Source: Gymnopus androsaceus JB14 | Lineage: Eukaryota; Basidiomycota; Agaricomycetes; Agaricales; Omphalotaceae | Length of the DNA: 64,000 nt | Assembly (NCBI GenBank): GCA_009733575.1 | Contig: ML769388.1 | Location: forward strand, 680,857-744,856 | Reading direction: 5' to 3' | Part shown: one piece after another, positions 1-12,611 of the stretch | How positions within the stretch are numbered: position 1 is the stretch's first letter | How the letters are laid out: every line of letters begins with the position of its first letter | Made by a program: the position numbers and the translations under genes | The notes under the pieces: generated by a model | Databases searched by the model: none | Told to the model about the DNA's origin: nothing | The model's input: the letters and a program-made list of their open reading frames with translations, nothing else

Positions 1-332
1 ACCCTGGCGTATGCAGAATCGCCTGAACCCACAGCTAAACACAATTCGAGCTCTATAGTCAACGGCATATGGTCCTTGCTAAAGTCTCAGAGCCTGCAGT
101 GGCCTACTCCTTCGCCTCTGGCCGAGCAAGATGCTAGGAATTCCTCAGAGGCAGAGGCAGAGGCAGAGCCCTCGTATCGACCATTCACCTCTTCCTCTCT
201 TCCGGAGAGAATATGACCTTCGACGGTTTGGGGTTGGGCTTGTGCTTGATTTCGGGTCTTCTGCGAGATAAAGGGCACTAGAGTGTATTTACTTAGCCAT
301 TGTACAATATAGTAGCCAAATATTCTATCCAA
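1..332 (-). CDS. N-terminal part of an unidentified gene, cut by the left edge
   Basis: A minus-strand frame opens with ATG at 332 and stays open to a plausible donor. Splicing out a 55-nt intron (complement of 53-107, GT...CTATAG) keeps the frame open to the window edge. The N-terminus is mildly hydrophobic (DRIFGYYIVQWLSKYTLV), followed by a low-complexity SASASASEE stretch encoded by a GAGGCA-type repeat. I do not recognise a family. It lies head-to-head with MDV1, start codons about 100 bp apart. Only about 90 residues are visible, so this could also be non-coding; the consistent splice is the main support. Confidence 0.4.
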
Positions 333-432
333 ATTCCACGTGAGAGTCTGAAAAGTGAAGTAATCTAACGCTCACACTTGTTCTGCACGTCCATTACATT
401 GCTCTCATTCTTCAGCTTCATCTTGCCATTTT

Positions 433-2980
433 ATGCCCTCGAATTCAGCTGGTTCATCCAAGGATGAATCAAAGCGGGATGCTCGCAATGGTCTGCATCC
501 AATCAACACTTCAGGACCCAGCAAATTGCAGATGGTTCAGAAATCGTTAATGGCCCCGTTTATGCGAAAAAATGAGTCTAATGGCATATTATCAGACTGT
601 ACGCCTTTGTTCCTTGTTTCCTTTCGCGAAAATATCAATTCCTAATTTTCCCGATACTCTACAGTAGCCCCAGTAATCATGACCCCGCGCATGATGAACG
701 CCGCGTCTACAGTCTCGGCCAGACCTCGTGAACGCATTAGCCAACCGTCTCGCTCACGCATGGACTTTGCAACTTTGGGTCGTGCTCCCCTTCGGCTTAG
801 TCTGGGAGCTCGTCGGATAACCTCGAGGGATCTTGAAATTGTAGAGGCTACGGAGGATTTACTTCATGTTGACGTTCCGGAACCTGACGGTGTCGCTTCC
901 AATGTCAGTTTACTCCGAGGATTCAACGCGACTATTCCCAGTGCAGAGCAAAGCAAATCGCGAAGAAGGCAGATGCGGAGCGTGGATGCGCCGCATATTG
1001 GACTCAAGAAGCTTGGAATGAGTGCGCGCGGACTGCTTATGGAAGAGGAGGATCATGAAGGCCAGAGCGTTGCCAGCGAAGAAGATGTTGTGTTGGTCCC
1101 TCGGTCAGATGCAACTCTTAGGAAAGGCAAGAGAAGAGGAAGAGAAAGTTTGAGTGCTACCAAGATGCTTGGCAAGGACGAGCTGACGCGTCAGAGGAAA
1201 GAAATCCTGCGTGACAAGGAGAATATACACGTCAAGAGGGTGCGTCTTACTTTCGTTCATATTTATTTGTACTCACACATTCACAGAGCTTGGTCAACAA
1301 TGAAATCCTGGAGATCACCCACAAAATTGAAGCATTGGACGATATACGAGCAAAACTTGAGCAGGATCTTATCAAGCTCCAGGAGGATGAGCTAGAGCTT
1401 GATGACGAGTGTTAGTCTTTCCTTGGCCAACTCTGCCCTCGCTGACTTTATTTCCAGTGGAAGGTGTCAAGGAGCGTTTAGAATTCGAGCAGTCAAGTTC
1501 TGCTCGAGTGTCCCAAGTATCGCAACCGTTTCAAATACCACACAGCTCTAGAAGGCGTAAAGGTCGGTCGTTTGTTCCAAGCCTTTTATCACTATCTAAA
1601 TGGATCGATAGGACCTGCTTTCTTACCCTCTGAGCATGACGAGTTACCTCCAGGTGTTGCGTTCATGGTATGTGCCTACAAGGGATCGATGTACTTTTCT
1701 AACTGTTTTCTAGACTCTGGATAGTCATTCCGCACCACTAAGTGCCCTCGACTTTTCAGAGCCATACGGTACTCTTGTCAGCGCATCCTCAGAAGATTCT
1801 CAGCCCATCGTATGGGATCTGTTCTCCGGAACAGAGTTGGGCCGTCTTCGCGGACATACTGGAACAGTCAAATGCATCCAGGTCGAAGGTACCGTTTGTG
1901 TAACAGGCAGTGAAGATTCTTCAGTTAGATTATGGGATCTTCGACGCGTGGATACCGATGGTAGCGATGGGTGGGGAGACGAGGGTGAGATGGTCAATCT
2001 GAGTGATGTAGCGGAAGAGGATGAGAGTGATGAGGTAAATGGGATCAGGAATGGAAAAGAAAAAGAGGAGAAGGAGGATGCGGCTTGTCTTCGTGTCCTA
2101 GAAGGACACACAAAGGCAGTAACGACCTTGTTCTTTGAGGATGATTGCCTGGTACGTTGTTCCTTCTCAGAGTAAGTAGACGCCGATGCTAATATTTCTT
2201 AGGTCACTGGTGCGTCAGACAAGACGCTAAGGCAATGGGATTTACAAACTGGGCAATGTGTCATGACTATGGACATTCTATGGGCGATATCTCATCCGAC
2301 ATCGACGATCCTGGGGTCAGGCTCATCAATGCCGAATAATCTCTTCGCTGGGGCTGCGGCTTCTGTGGGCACCTTTGCAGTTCCAATGCCTCCTCGTGCG
2401 GACGGAAGCTGGGACATGTACGAAGACTTTGTAGGCGGCGTTCAGTTCTGGGGTTACGGTCTTGTCAGTGGTAGTGGTGATGGTGCGGTGCGAATGTGGG
2501 ATAGTACGTCTACTTTCTCAATAATGGCGTCGTTGTTACACTAACATAACGCGTTCATAGTGCGTACCGGCCAAGCTCACCGAACATTGCTCGGGCATTC
2601 GGCACCTATTACATGTCTTCAGTTTGACGAGATTCACATCGCCAGTGGAAGTTTAGACAAGACCATCCGTATCTGGGACGTTCGCACTGGAGGGGTGTTT
2701 GAGACTCTAAAGTACGAACACCCGGTGACTGCATTGCAGTTTGATAGTCGAAAAGTTGTTACGGCGACAGGAGAGAACGGAATCAAGGTTTGAATGTGTT
2801 CAATAGCAAGTCGCAAAGGTTGCTCATGGCTCTCCTTTTCAGATCTACAACCGTACAAGTATGCAGCATTCAACGCTCTTGACCAACGGCCATACGAGTC
2901 CCGTAGAAAGACTGCGCTATATGGATCGCTACCTTGTCTCTGGTGGACGTGATTCTGCGGTCAAAGTCTGGTCACTATAG
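433..2980 (+). CDS. MDV1: Mitochondrial division protein 1 (Mdv1/Caf4), WD40 adaptor
   Basis: Adaptor that links the outer-membrane receptor Fis1 to the dynamin GTPase Dnm1 during mitochondrial fission. Nine exons join in frame (introns 599-664, 1240-1286, 1411-1457, 1563-1611, 1668-1713, 2152-2202, 2504-2560, 2788-2842) to a 709-residue protein. The order matches the family: a disordered N-terminus, a coiled coil around [19 protein letters not shown], the linker [11 protein letters not shown], then WD40 blades such as [25 protein letters not shown] and [13 protein letters not shown], ending at [14 protein letters not shown]. An acidic insert ([20 protein letters not shown]) sits between two blades, as is usual in fungal Mdv1. 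The gene is intact with no frameshift. ATG 433 is the first in-frame Met. The family call is firm; Caf4 versus Mdv1 cannot be separated, since basidiomycetes usually have one such gene. Confidence 0.9.
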
Positions 2981-3716
2981 CATCAAAGTAACATACAAAA
3001 AAAGGACAAACCCCTTCTACGTTATAATAAGTACCTACTTACCTCCTCGTACTGTGTTCGTCGTTTGCAGGATCTAGAGCATGCAGCCATACATATGTAT
3101 TTTACGCAAGAGGTTTTTCGTTCCAATTTCGTTGTGCTGGATTGAGCATCTTTAAATCTTTATGTTCACGCAACGCGAGGGTGAGTTTAGCTCAGTCTGG
3201 GGGGAGAATTCATGGGTCCGTGCGCCCAAGGTCTATGAGTGAACCAGCCGCTTAGTTCTCACCAGTTCTCACCCCTCTCTTATACTTGTAAGTACTAGTA
3301 GCTTATTTATGTTTCAGTGTTTCCGGTTTTCTCAACAACTCCATTCACACGAACTCTCGTTTTTCACTCATCTCTGATTTCCTTACCATGACGTTACAAG
3401 CTTCCGCTTCACTCTTTCACCAAAGCACCAAAAACAACCTTAGAAAGGGTCGTGAAAGCTCCCACTCAAGGCTCTTTGCTTCAGGATTACTATCTTTAGC
3501 ACTTCGGTTTCGCTTTCTTCATGCAAAGACCGGTCTCACCCTGTCTCACCGCCTTTCTGTCTTCGATGTCTTTTTTGCTCCAACTCACGACGCGATTACG
3601 CCTCAGGCTCGAACTAGTTTCGTTGTCTATCAATTACGTATCAACTTTAGGAGCTAATCGATATTTACCAAAACGCGGCCTTAGGTACTTCGCCCCCTCC
3701 CTGAACCCCTACATTC
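2981..3716. other. Intergenic: MDV1 3' region and GH79 upstream region
   Basis: No convincing coding frame. Open stretches on the plus strand near 3388-3660 lack family features and do not splice into the downstream gene. Probably the MDV1 3' UTR followed by the promoter of the secreted glycosidase. Confidence 0.5.
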
Positions 3717-5912
3717 ATGGCCTCTGTTGCTTTTTCCGCTGTGCTTGCTTTTCAACTGGTCATTCTTGTGCTCTCGGTTTGTCTCTGCTGACGCCCAACA
3801 AGTCGAGTTGAACATACCCTCCTCTCCTTCCTCAAACAATGCCGTGGATGCCAATTTTTTTGGCATAAGTTTCGAGCTCAGCTTCATGAACGAGTATTGT
3901 GGGTTGCCTATTTCTTCCTCAAATTCCTCTCGTCCTTACGTTGAACTAGTTGGAAATGATACATCTACTATCCCTCAACCCATGCTCAACTATCTCGGGG
4001 AAATCCGTTCCCGTACTGGCCCCCAAGGAATCCGCATTCGAGTGGGGGGTAATTCAGGAGATATTTCAAGTTATATGCCATCGCAGACGTCACCTATGCT
4101 CATCCTGACGGATCCGGAGGCTAATGCGAACAACCAACCCGTCAATTATGGTCCTATGCTGTGGGAGGTAATGGACAAAGTGTCTCAGGAAGTCGGTGGC
4201 GTCCAGTATTTAATAGGTAACACCTTTTCATTCTGTCCAACAGCCATAGGGCTCAGTTCAGTTATCGTTAGGATTAACCATCAACTCAACCAACACCGAC
4301 TCCGTAATTTCGAGCGATGCTACGAAAATCCTTGGAACTAGTTTAGATGCAATGATTCTAGGGAATGTATGTGCCAGAAATAACACTTGAAGCTGCATAT
4401 TTACGCCTTTACAGGAACCAGATCTGTACACGTCGGTGATTCTGTGTTAATGTTGTTGCTTCCATTAACAGAGTTCCTGTAGAGCTCATGGCCAACGTCC
4501 GAACGTCCAAAATTATACCGTTCAAGATTATATTGGGGTAAAATCACACAAATCTACCTGCCTATTCGAAGAAAATTCATTTCTATGAATACTTACAGGA
4601 ATACTCGGCCGCCGTTCAGGATCTTAGCAATACTTCTGCTGGAGATCTGGTGAATGGTCACAGTGTTGCTGGACCGAGTATCTGCTGTAGTTGGGTACGT
4701 ATCTTCGAACCGCCTTGAAGCAACACTCATCGATGTATTCAGGATTTGGCAACCCTCCTACAACAAGGATACTTGACCGCCTTCACCAATGTCTTAAAAT
4801 ACATCACGTACGCATCTTCAGCCAGACTTCGCGACTGAACCGTAATAAATTATTGGACAGATTACAACATTATCCTCAAAACAATTGCTTCGGGACGTAT
4901 AAATATGATCTAGTTTACTACACGCAACATGGCAATGGTCAGTTTATCCTCTGCAAGGTTACCACATAGCTCATTGCTTGATCCTAGTCGTTGATCTTGC
5001 GGCCTGGCAGAAACCTGGGATCGATATTGTCGCCAGCAACACCTCTGCAACTGCCCCTCGTATGTTGATGAGTGAATTCAACAGTGCATCGTGTGGAGGT
5101 ATTCCTAATATTTCGGACACGTTCGCTGTGGGCTCTATGTGGAGTATCGACTATGCTCTCCAGCTGGCTTCTATCGGTTATACCGCTGCCTATATCCACA
5201 CAAGGGAACAGGTGAGAATACACAGCAAATACTATCTGTTTCAAGGGTCTGACTTGGCTTCTCGACTTTAGGGCATATCGTATAATGTGGTGACTCCACC
5301 TAACATCTCTCAGATTGACTCTGGATCCTGGACAACAAATCCTCCATTTTATGGTCTCGTATGCACCTCCGAGATTCTCGCCTCTTCCAATGGCAGCATA
5401 GTCACTGATCTCAATGTATCCTCCGACGTGAACTCGACACTTGAGCGGCTATGCCGTCTATGACGCTACCAACTCCTCCTTGAACAGAATCGCACTGTTC
5501 AACTACGGAAATGAGTCGGTGCAATTTACGCTTCCCAGTGGTTTAAATGCATCAAATCCCAAGAACACGTTGGTAAAATACTTGTCGGCCTCGAGTATTA
5601 CGGAAAAGTACAATATTGCTTGGGGAGAACAGACGTTACCTCGGCGCTACGGATGGGAAACCTGTTTCAGCCAATACGTCCAGTGGATGGGCATATGCAA
5701 ACCAAAACATCGACTGTTCGAACGGCTGTAATATTACTGCTCCAGGACCCAGTCTTGCTGTGATCTTTTTAGACTCTTTTGCTGCTAGCAATTCCAGTAA
5801 TAATACTTCTAGTGGCAGCCCTGGAGCTTCGAATTCTAATGGTGCTATCGGACAACGACCGATTTTCCTTGGATTCTTAGGCCTGATGGCGTTTGGAAGA
5901 CTCTTTATTTAG
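3717..5912 (+). CDS. Secreted GH79 glycoside hydrolase (beta-glucuronidase/heparanase-like), GPI-anchored; frame needs three 1-nt corrections
   Basis: Predicted extracellular enzyme acting on glucuronic-acid-containing glycans, by family membership. ATG 3717 starts a signal peptide (MASVAFSAVLAFQLVILVLS) that joins the mature frame DAQQVELNIPSS only if one T of the run at 3778-3780 is ignored. Exons then run through FFGISFELSFMNEY, IRIRVGGNSGD, the acid/base motif GNEPD (split over an intron, with a 17-nt exon at 4415-4431), HGQRPNVQNYTVQDYIG, LAAWQKPGIDIV and the nucleophile region LMSEFNSASCGG. The C-terminal beta domain (SGYAVYDATNSSLNRIALFNY) follows a second 1-nt slip at the TT of 5441-5442, and a third lies at 5636-5637. 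The end (GQRPIFLGFLGLMAFGRLFI) looks like a GPI signal after a Ser/Thr/Asn-rich linker. All slips are in T runs, so a sequencing error is as likely as gene decay. Confidence 0.8.
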
Positions 5913-6101
5913 CAATTTGATCTTACGCTTTTTTTGCTTTCGATAATAGACGTGTACCAAGTAACATATATAGGTATGTACTACTGTACCGAGTACTGAC
6001 TGTCGTTTCTTGTAAAAGATTTATGGACAGTAAATGGTGACAAGTATATAATCCCTTTTCGACTAAAAATATTTTGTGCAAGTGCCGAACTTGGTGATTC
6101 T

Positions 6102-7103
6102 TTAATCGCAGAAAGTGATGACAATGTCAGCCTAGGATATGGTATGTGTCATAGGTGTTGGTTCGAGATGAGGAAGACTATTTCTTACGTTGTCATCCTC
6201 GCATATAATCTGGGGAATAGCTGTATCACCCGACTGGTAGCCCTCAATACATCCTGCCTCCAGACCTGTGCCCGACAAAAAAAGTATCAGACGAAACAGA
6301 ATACATAGAAGTGCCGTACTTACAATCAGCTCCCAGGTCATCGCAGCCGTTATAGTATCTGTCAATTGAATTGCGGGTTAGGACTTGGATAGTCTTGGCC
6401 ATGGGGGCACATCTCACCCGAATCCGGTAGCGACAGAGAAGGCTTGACTATAGAACACCAGGTAAGTATCAGTTTTGTAGATCCATATACGAAACGTAAA
6501 CGCACGGAGGAACCAAATCGATGTACATTGTAAGTGGTGGTAGGTGAAATGACAATCTCGTTACTGAGAGTGATCACCACCGCGGTACAATCTGCTCCGT
6601 TGGCGCACACTGGCTGTAAGTACTCATAATGAGCCATTGTATGGTTTTGAATTCGATAGTTTTTTTTGAAAAAAATTTACCGACGTCGAGATACCTTAAA
6701 AAATGTACGATGAGCTTCAGGATGGAGATAGAGACAGCTCTTGGATAGCTCACGCGATGGCCGAATCAAGAAGACCTACAGAGAGGATCAAATAGCCAGA
6801 TAAATCAAGAGTTATGTTCCTGAACCGTCAGTTGTGTGATCTTCTCTAGTAGAAAGCGTGCTCCGTTCTGCATCAGAGTGGGCTAAACGACCGTGTCAGG
6901 TAGCCCCAAAGCAAAAGTGAGGCGAGATACTGACGGTTCCTTCGCCACAGCTTCGAGAGATTGAAGAGTCCTCAGTGAGCAAAAGCTTACACCAAAAGAA
7001 TCATAACCTACTTGTTCAAGAAGGACACGGTGTGTGTCTCAGCTCGAGTACCAGCGACGAATATCATCGCGATGAGGGCAATGAGTCTCGGCGAGGATAA
7101 CAT
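6102..7103 (-). CDS. Small secreted Cys-rich 'glycopeptide'-type protein; one probable 1-nt gap
   Basis: Short secreted protein of a family common in Agaricomycetes; molecular function unknown. Exon 1 (ATG at 7103) encodes a signal peptide ending AGTRAETHTVSFLN. Later exons give NCGEGTPTLMQNG, LSTREDHTTDGLLDSAI, YLQPVCANGADCTAVVITLSN, AFSVATGFGYYNGCDDLGADC, GCIEGYQSGDTAIPQIICEDDN and the end ADIVITFCD. The order and cysteines match the family pattern (NKCGxGTPxLIQxG...YYNGCDxxGxxC...CxxDNxxLxITFC). The junction between QNG and LSTRED is one base short in the GG at about 6863-6864. The intron after SAI is long (about 130 nt) and needs either a GC donor or another missing base. Sequencing error or early decay are both possible. 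Confidence 0.6.
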
Positions 7104-7709
7104 TGTGAGAGAAGAAGTTGAGACAAGGAAGGATTAATGAGCTCAGGGAATTTGGGGTTTTTATTTGAACAGGCGTCCAGGAATCTTTCGATTTCAATCA
7201 GCGACACTGTGAGCTAACGGTACCTTCTTTACTTACCGAATATGATTTTTGAAAGACTCATCATCCCATCATAGCATTCTAGAGCAATTATGTGGTTCAA
7301 CCCGTGGTCGGGCTAAGCTGAAAGCCAGGCACTTGGATAAGTATAACTCGAAGAATGAAGTACTGTCAAGAGCTAGCACATTCGCAGAAAGTCCCTTCCC
7401 ATAGGTACCGCTCTTCGGGAGTATCAAGTGCAGAGACAGCAGATGTGAGCTACCCGCTCGCTGGATATGTATTAAATGTACCGTAGACTACTTTAACCTT
7501 GTAAAGGAATATGATAACACAACTCACTGCCTGTAAAACAACACCTCAGTGTAACGGCTTTGATTGCTCATCTGCGTTTGAAGAGTCTTTCTCGTCTGAC
7601 AAACTATCACTTTCAAGAAGACTCGATGAGAGAATTATAAATAATTGAGAAAAAAATAGCGCTCGCAGAATTCGTCAACAAGTTTACAATGAGGAAATCC
7701 ATATTGCAT
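7104..7709. other. Intergenic, ~600 bp
   Basis: Upstream region of the small secreted protein gene and downstream region of the glutaminase gene, both on the minus strand. No coding frame or repeat recognised. Confidence 0.5.
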
Positions 7710-10700
7710 CTACTGATACTCTGGAGGGGGCTCGTAGGGGGCTGCCGCCCTCCTGATTTCATCCATTTCCCTACGTAGATTCTCCACCTCGCCTCTCAAC
7801 TCTGCTGCCACATCCGAGGACCCAGCTTCCGATGCACTTACTGTGCTGTTCGGACCAGCTCTGAAGGGAGGACGACCTGCAGCACTACTACCAGTGGTTT
7901 TGCGAGGAAGGGGAGGGGCTTGCGGACGAGGAGCCTCCGGATCCTCTTCACCATTATGTAGGCGCAATGGCGCACGAACACCACCATCTTGGCTCACAGA
8001 TGAAGCTGGTGGGTATGGCGTTACTCCATATGAAGCGGTTTCTCCATTGGAGGAGGGTGTGTGGTAAGAAGTTGCGGTCGTGTACATAGACAAATGTTGC
8101 TGGCTTGGGTTATAAGGCTGGCCCATAACGACTGGCTCAACATGGTATCCATCCAAAGGCTCTTGGGAGGGAGATGCCCTTGTCTTCTTTGGTCTAAATA
8201 ACATCGCAAAGCTTTTGGAGTCTTTTTCCTCGTTGTATTCCCGGATACCACTTCGTGATCGGCGGCGGATGAAGAATACACCTATAGCCACCAACGCAAC
8301 GAAAAACACCCCACCTACAACACCTCCAGCAATTGCGCCAGCATGCGACTTGCTAGAGGAAGAAGAAGGGGAAGGGGAATCGCTAACGGGAGTGAATCCA
8401 GTTATCGTGATGCTTTGGTGACACTATTAAGCAGTGGATTATTAGCCCACGTCACCCAAGATAAAAGAGATATAGGATCTTACTTCAGAGCAAGCAAGGC
8501 GAACATTGCTCCCTGGGCAGGACTGAGCAAAGTAAAAGGTAGTTAGCATCACGGCCCACAGCATGCAAGGATAAAGAACGTACCTGGCTTGACCCCCCTC
8601 GATACTACCATCAGAAATACTATATGTCGTCGGGAAGACAGCGAAATTGGCTAAATTTGCTGCACTTGCATGTACCATTGATACAAGAGAGTCCCTTGTA
8701 CTTGAGTCGGTGACAGTGCCAGCCGTAAAGAGTGTCCACTCTACAAAAACATTTAGACCAACCAGATCTTGAATAAACTACTCTGAAGACTGACGGGATT
8801 TCGCTGTAGTCGCATCATTGCTGCTATCGAACGGCAAACCATATGATCCAGCTAGAGACATTCACATTCAAGAGCGCATCTTTGTAGGAAGACATAAGAA
8901 ACTCACCACTTGAACTTGAAGCCTCACTTGAGTACCAATTGTTTTGCTCTGTATAAATCTACGGAGTATAAGCTATTCACATCGTGTCGTCCCAATTGCG
9001 CTCTATACTCACACTTTCGTTCACGAAATTGAATCCAAACAGTTTATCAGGGTACAAGTTGTACATGAGACCCCAGGAGGAGCTGCCCGAAGAGTACGTC
9101 GAGGTCAGATGGCCGGTAGAACCCGCAAGATTTTGCCATTGAGCAACCATAGAGGAAGCGTTGGCCTGGAAAGAAATGAAGGTTAGAATGCATTTCTGGT
9201 CAACAGGTAAGCAGCGTACAGAGTATGAATTGTAGTCCGACGTCGCGCCAAGAGTTTTACTGATTTCAGCCATTGTACGAATAGCAAGAATGCCTTTGAT
9301 AGCCAAGTTGGTCATATTTGCGAAGTCCAACCCATCTGATGTAGGTGCTGGGTATGAAGAATTAATGTCAGCAACAGAAAAATCAAAGGAAGGACATACT
9401 AGCCAGCCGGAGTTAACGGATTCTCGGAAATAAGCGTGTTGGTCCATGTTTTGAGAGTACTATACTGCAGAAGAAAAATAAATTCATATCTCTAGAAAGG
9501 ACGCAACTCAAGAGGACGTACATATTGAGAGATCAATGATCCATCACCGGTGAACGTCGCGTGAGCCCAAGCCATAATCAACATATCACCCGTGTTTTCC
9601 ATTGCACCGAACACAGAGGGATTTTCATTGACAACGACGGGGAACGCATTGCCAAGATCTGGCGCAGCAAACGATTCAGCGTATAGCGCAGATTCCTCGA
9701 ACTCCATAAGGGGTCGAAGAAGGTATCCAGCCCAAGTCGCATTAAGATATAGTATTGCCGGGAATGCGGCGTATAGAACCTCAACTGGATTAGTTCGTCT
9801 AGTTCATGAAATTAAAAAGGGTAACAACTTTAAACTGAAAATTGCTCACTGAGAATTCCCTATGTCCTTCATGAAGATAAGTATATCGGAAGCGTTGAGT
9901 TGCCCATCCGAGCCAGTTCCGACAGTTATTTCCATTCCAGCCATGACCTGTCGGGTTGCAAGGGAAACGAGATCGGCGTAATTGGAAGAAATTTCGCTTG
10001 CTGCTGATACAATTGTGTTGTCCAGCGTAATAGCACGTTGCAACGCAGCGGAAGCGTCACCCATGAAAGTCGACATCTAAAATCCGCGGATAAGTAAGAA
10101 GAAAAATACAAGAAAAATGCATGAACTGTACGGCAGTCGGGACGTCATATTTGGTTAAAAAGTACGGTTGACGAGTTTGGTTTCCGGACCCGGTCAAGTA
10201 AATGATGTCTTGTTTGCGAACGACGCCGATACCCCATACAACTGGAGACGAAGTGGATGAGATGGATCCTAAATCCGTGCAATAGGCAAAAACAGGCCAA
10301 TCACTGCATCCGATCGAAATCAATATTCCCATCCATACATTGCACACAAGTCACTCACTTCGATATAGCGCGGTAATTATTGTCCTGGGTGTTATTAAGT
10401 GACCCGTTGTTAAGAAAATAGCCCCGAAGAAGTATGTCTTGTCCAGTTTGATAAGTTACACCTGATCCCTGAGGGGTCGTTTAGTTAATAGACTGGGAGT
10501 AGTAATCAAACCCTTACTGAAGTTGTGACATGGTAGATTGCTGCATCTTCTGCCATGTCGTTCTCCTCGGTCATGTATTGGTAGGGCGAACGTTGAGCTT
10601 CGTGATATATAATAGAATTACCCGTTGTGGTATTCCACTGAACGACATTGGAAGTGTTTGAACTGGCCCATTCTGCAGACATATCGGAAAAACCCTACTT

Positions 10701-11253
10701 GATAGAAAGATATCAAACGCACCACCACTAATGTCCTGGTATACTTGAAGTGAGTGAGATTTTCCATCTGTCGAGGAAGCTTCGAAATAAATATAGGTGA
10801 AGGGGAAGGACTGAAGGACGAGGTCAGAAGGCTCGATTGGACTTAAGAATGTGACGTTAATGTCCATAGCCCCAGCTGTAAGGGTCAGAATGGTACGAGT
10901 GGGGGTGACAGTAATGTCCTTCAGCGTTGCTGCCGTGGCGTTGGATGAGGGAACAAGTCCTCCATCTTCAACGGCTCGACCAAGCCACTCGTAGGGCACA
11001 TTGTCTACGCGCAGGAGGCCGCTCCAACCCAAGGTCTACAGATGATCAACCAAAGCTGATACGAATTATTCTGAAAACGTACATGGTTTGCGGTCCAAAA
11101 AGACGGCCAATTATTGGACCCTTCTGTTGAGGAGGTGTGGGGTAGAAAAGCCTGAAGGTAAGGAGAGCTTTGAGCCAGTGGGAGGGACGGAGGGACGAGA
11201 GATTGGCATTGGGCCAAAAGGAGCAAAGAAGCAAGGAAGCTCGCAAAAAACAT
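7710..11253 (-). CDS. GtaA-type glutaminase (DUF5127/DUF4965/DUF1793 architecture) with C-terminal membrane anchor
   Basis: Predicted extracellular L-glutaminase, releasing ammonia and glutamate from glutamine outside the cell. Fifteen exons join in phase to 924 residues; the 14 introns are 47-71 nt. Exon 1 carries a signal peptide (MFFASFLASLLLLAQC). Family landmarks follow in order: TLGWSGLLRVDN, SDMSAEWASSN, NDWPVFAYCTDLG, NYADLVSLATRQVMAG, FMKDIGNSQ, NPVEVLYAAFPAILYLN, DGLDFANMTNLAIKGI, SSWGLMYNLYPDKL, KSQWTLFTAG and SPAQGAMFALLAL. The intron at 9348-9403 is read as GC-AG (gctagt donor); without it the frame breaks. Unlike the classic secreted enzyme, the protein continues into a Ser-rich stalk, a single membrane helix (GGVVGGVFFVALVAIGVFF), the stop-transfer RRRSR and a cytoplasmic tail of about 185 residues rich in Pro and ending in a short coiled coil (ELRGEVENLRREMDEIRR). 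Confidence 0.87.
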
Positions 11254-12611
11254 AGCTGTCCAATCCGTTGAAAAATCAAGTGAAGAAGGGAATTGTCATC
11301 CAAAAGCAACCCGCAAGGATGCTTTGGAAAATTAAAGGAGAGCACAAGGGATCACAAAGAAAAGGAATGACGGCGGTTGGGACTAAGACTAAACATTCCA
11401 CAGGGTGACATTGATCAAGGGATCATCTCAATTTGAGATGACAATGATCAAGGATCTCAATTGTGATGGCGCGCCCACGCCTATTTGAAACGAGCGCTGA
11501 GCGCTCCTCCTAACCCGAATCTCGCACGACGGCCTGAGCCAGTGGCCAATGACTAGTGACTGGGCGCGCGTAAAAAAAGTTGAACCCAGTTTATCATTCA
11601 CCAAAATCCGCAAAGCAACAGAGAAAAGGGAGAGTCTCATTCTACAAGACATGCGGGTATGTGAGTTCGGGTCGGAGTTGATTGATACTTTCAAGCGGTA
11701 CAAAGTGATCCGCCGGCAAGCGTATCTTTCTTGACCAAGATAAACGAATAATAATCACAGGCGTGCATCTTTCGGAATGTCAGCACGGGTGCACTGTGTG
11801 GTTAGGAAAGCACTAGAAGATCTGTCGTATCTGTATCTAAGGGCTGTAGCGCTTACTCGTCTTACCGTAGCCAGAATTCAGTGACAGAGAAGACGTAGCT
11901 GGAAATCTGTGGGATGAATGCGAGCAGAACAAAACGAACGATGCATCAAAGTGGTGTTGGTATTGGAGCCAGATCCAACAGGTTCACGGTTCAACGTCAA
12001 CCATTGTGCGATCCTCTCCGTTCTTACCGCGTCCGAGGTTGAAACATAAATCAACAGACAGGGCGGTGAAAAGACCATACTCACACCGCAATGACTGACA
12101 GCTTCGAGGAAGAATCTGTCAGCAACAACGGAAATGAGAGCAAAGCTATTCCTCACCGTCTTAAGTAGCTATAAGTTCCACCGGTCGAAAGGGTGACAAC
12201 TCCTTCGCTACTGACCTCTCCGAGTCGTGGTATGGCCTGGACAGGTTATTTGGGTCGGGCGACATTCCAGTATTGAGAAGATTCTGTCGGGATCGCAGGA
12301 GCGGCCACTACGCAGTCTTGGGAAGGTGTAACAAGTTGAACAAGTCGTGCATCTGTTTGCGAATACCAGAGGATGTATTTAACAGTATGCACCTCGCACA
12401 GTCTGGAATTGATGCTGGATCTATGCTGGTCGGAATAGAGAGAGAGGGCAATGAGGGCCTTTTTTAGTATCGTATCTTTATACATCCAGAACAAATCGAT
12501 ATTGTGCATTTTATTTGTATATAGTGTCTTTAATCTGGCGGGGATTCAGTCAAGAACAATCATAAAACCAGATCAAATACAAGGCTGACCAAAATTCCTG
12601 AAGGTAGCCTG
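11254..12611. other. Intergenic, ~1.36 kb, with short dyads
   Basis: Upstream region of the glutaminase gene. It contains an 8-bp dyad (CATCTCAA/TTGAGATG around 11427-11443) and a GAGCGCT/GCGCTC dyad at 11492-11506. Open frames around 11878-12156 and 12246-12509 (minus) show no family features or coherent splicing, and I do not call them genes. Confidence 0.45.

Noticed and set aside
3760..3808. A 49-nt intron that would also restore the GH79 frame after the signal peptide
   Set aside because: Possible (gtcatt...cgag), but it removes the natural signal-cleavage region ADAQQVEL; a T-run slip gives a better signal peptide and matches two more T-run slips in the gene. Not excluded.
11878..12509. 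Two minus-strand frames upstream of the glutaminase gene
   Set aside because: No domain or signal peptide and no coherent exon join; not called as genes.
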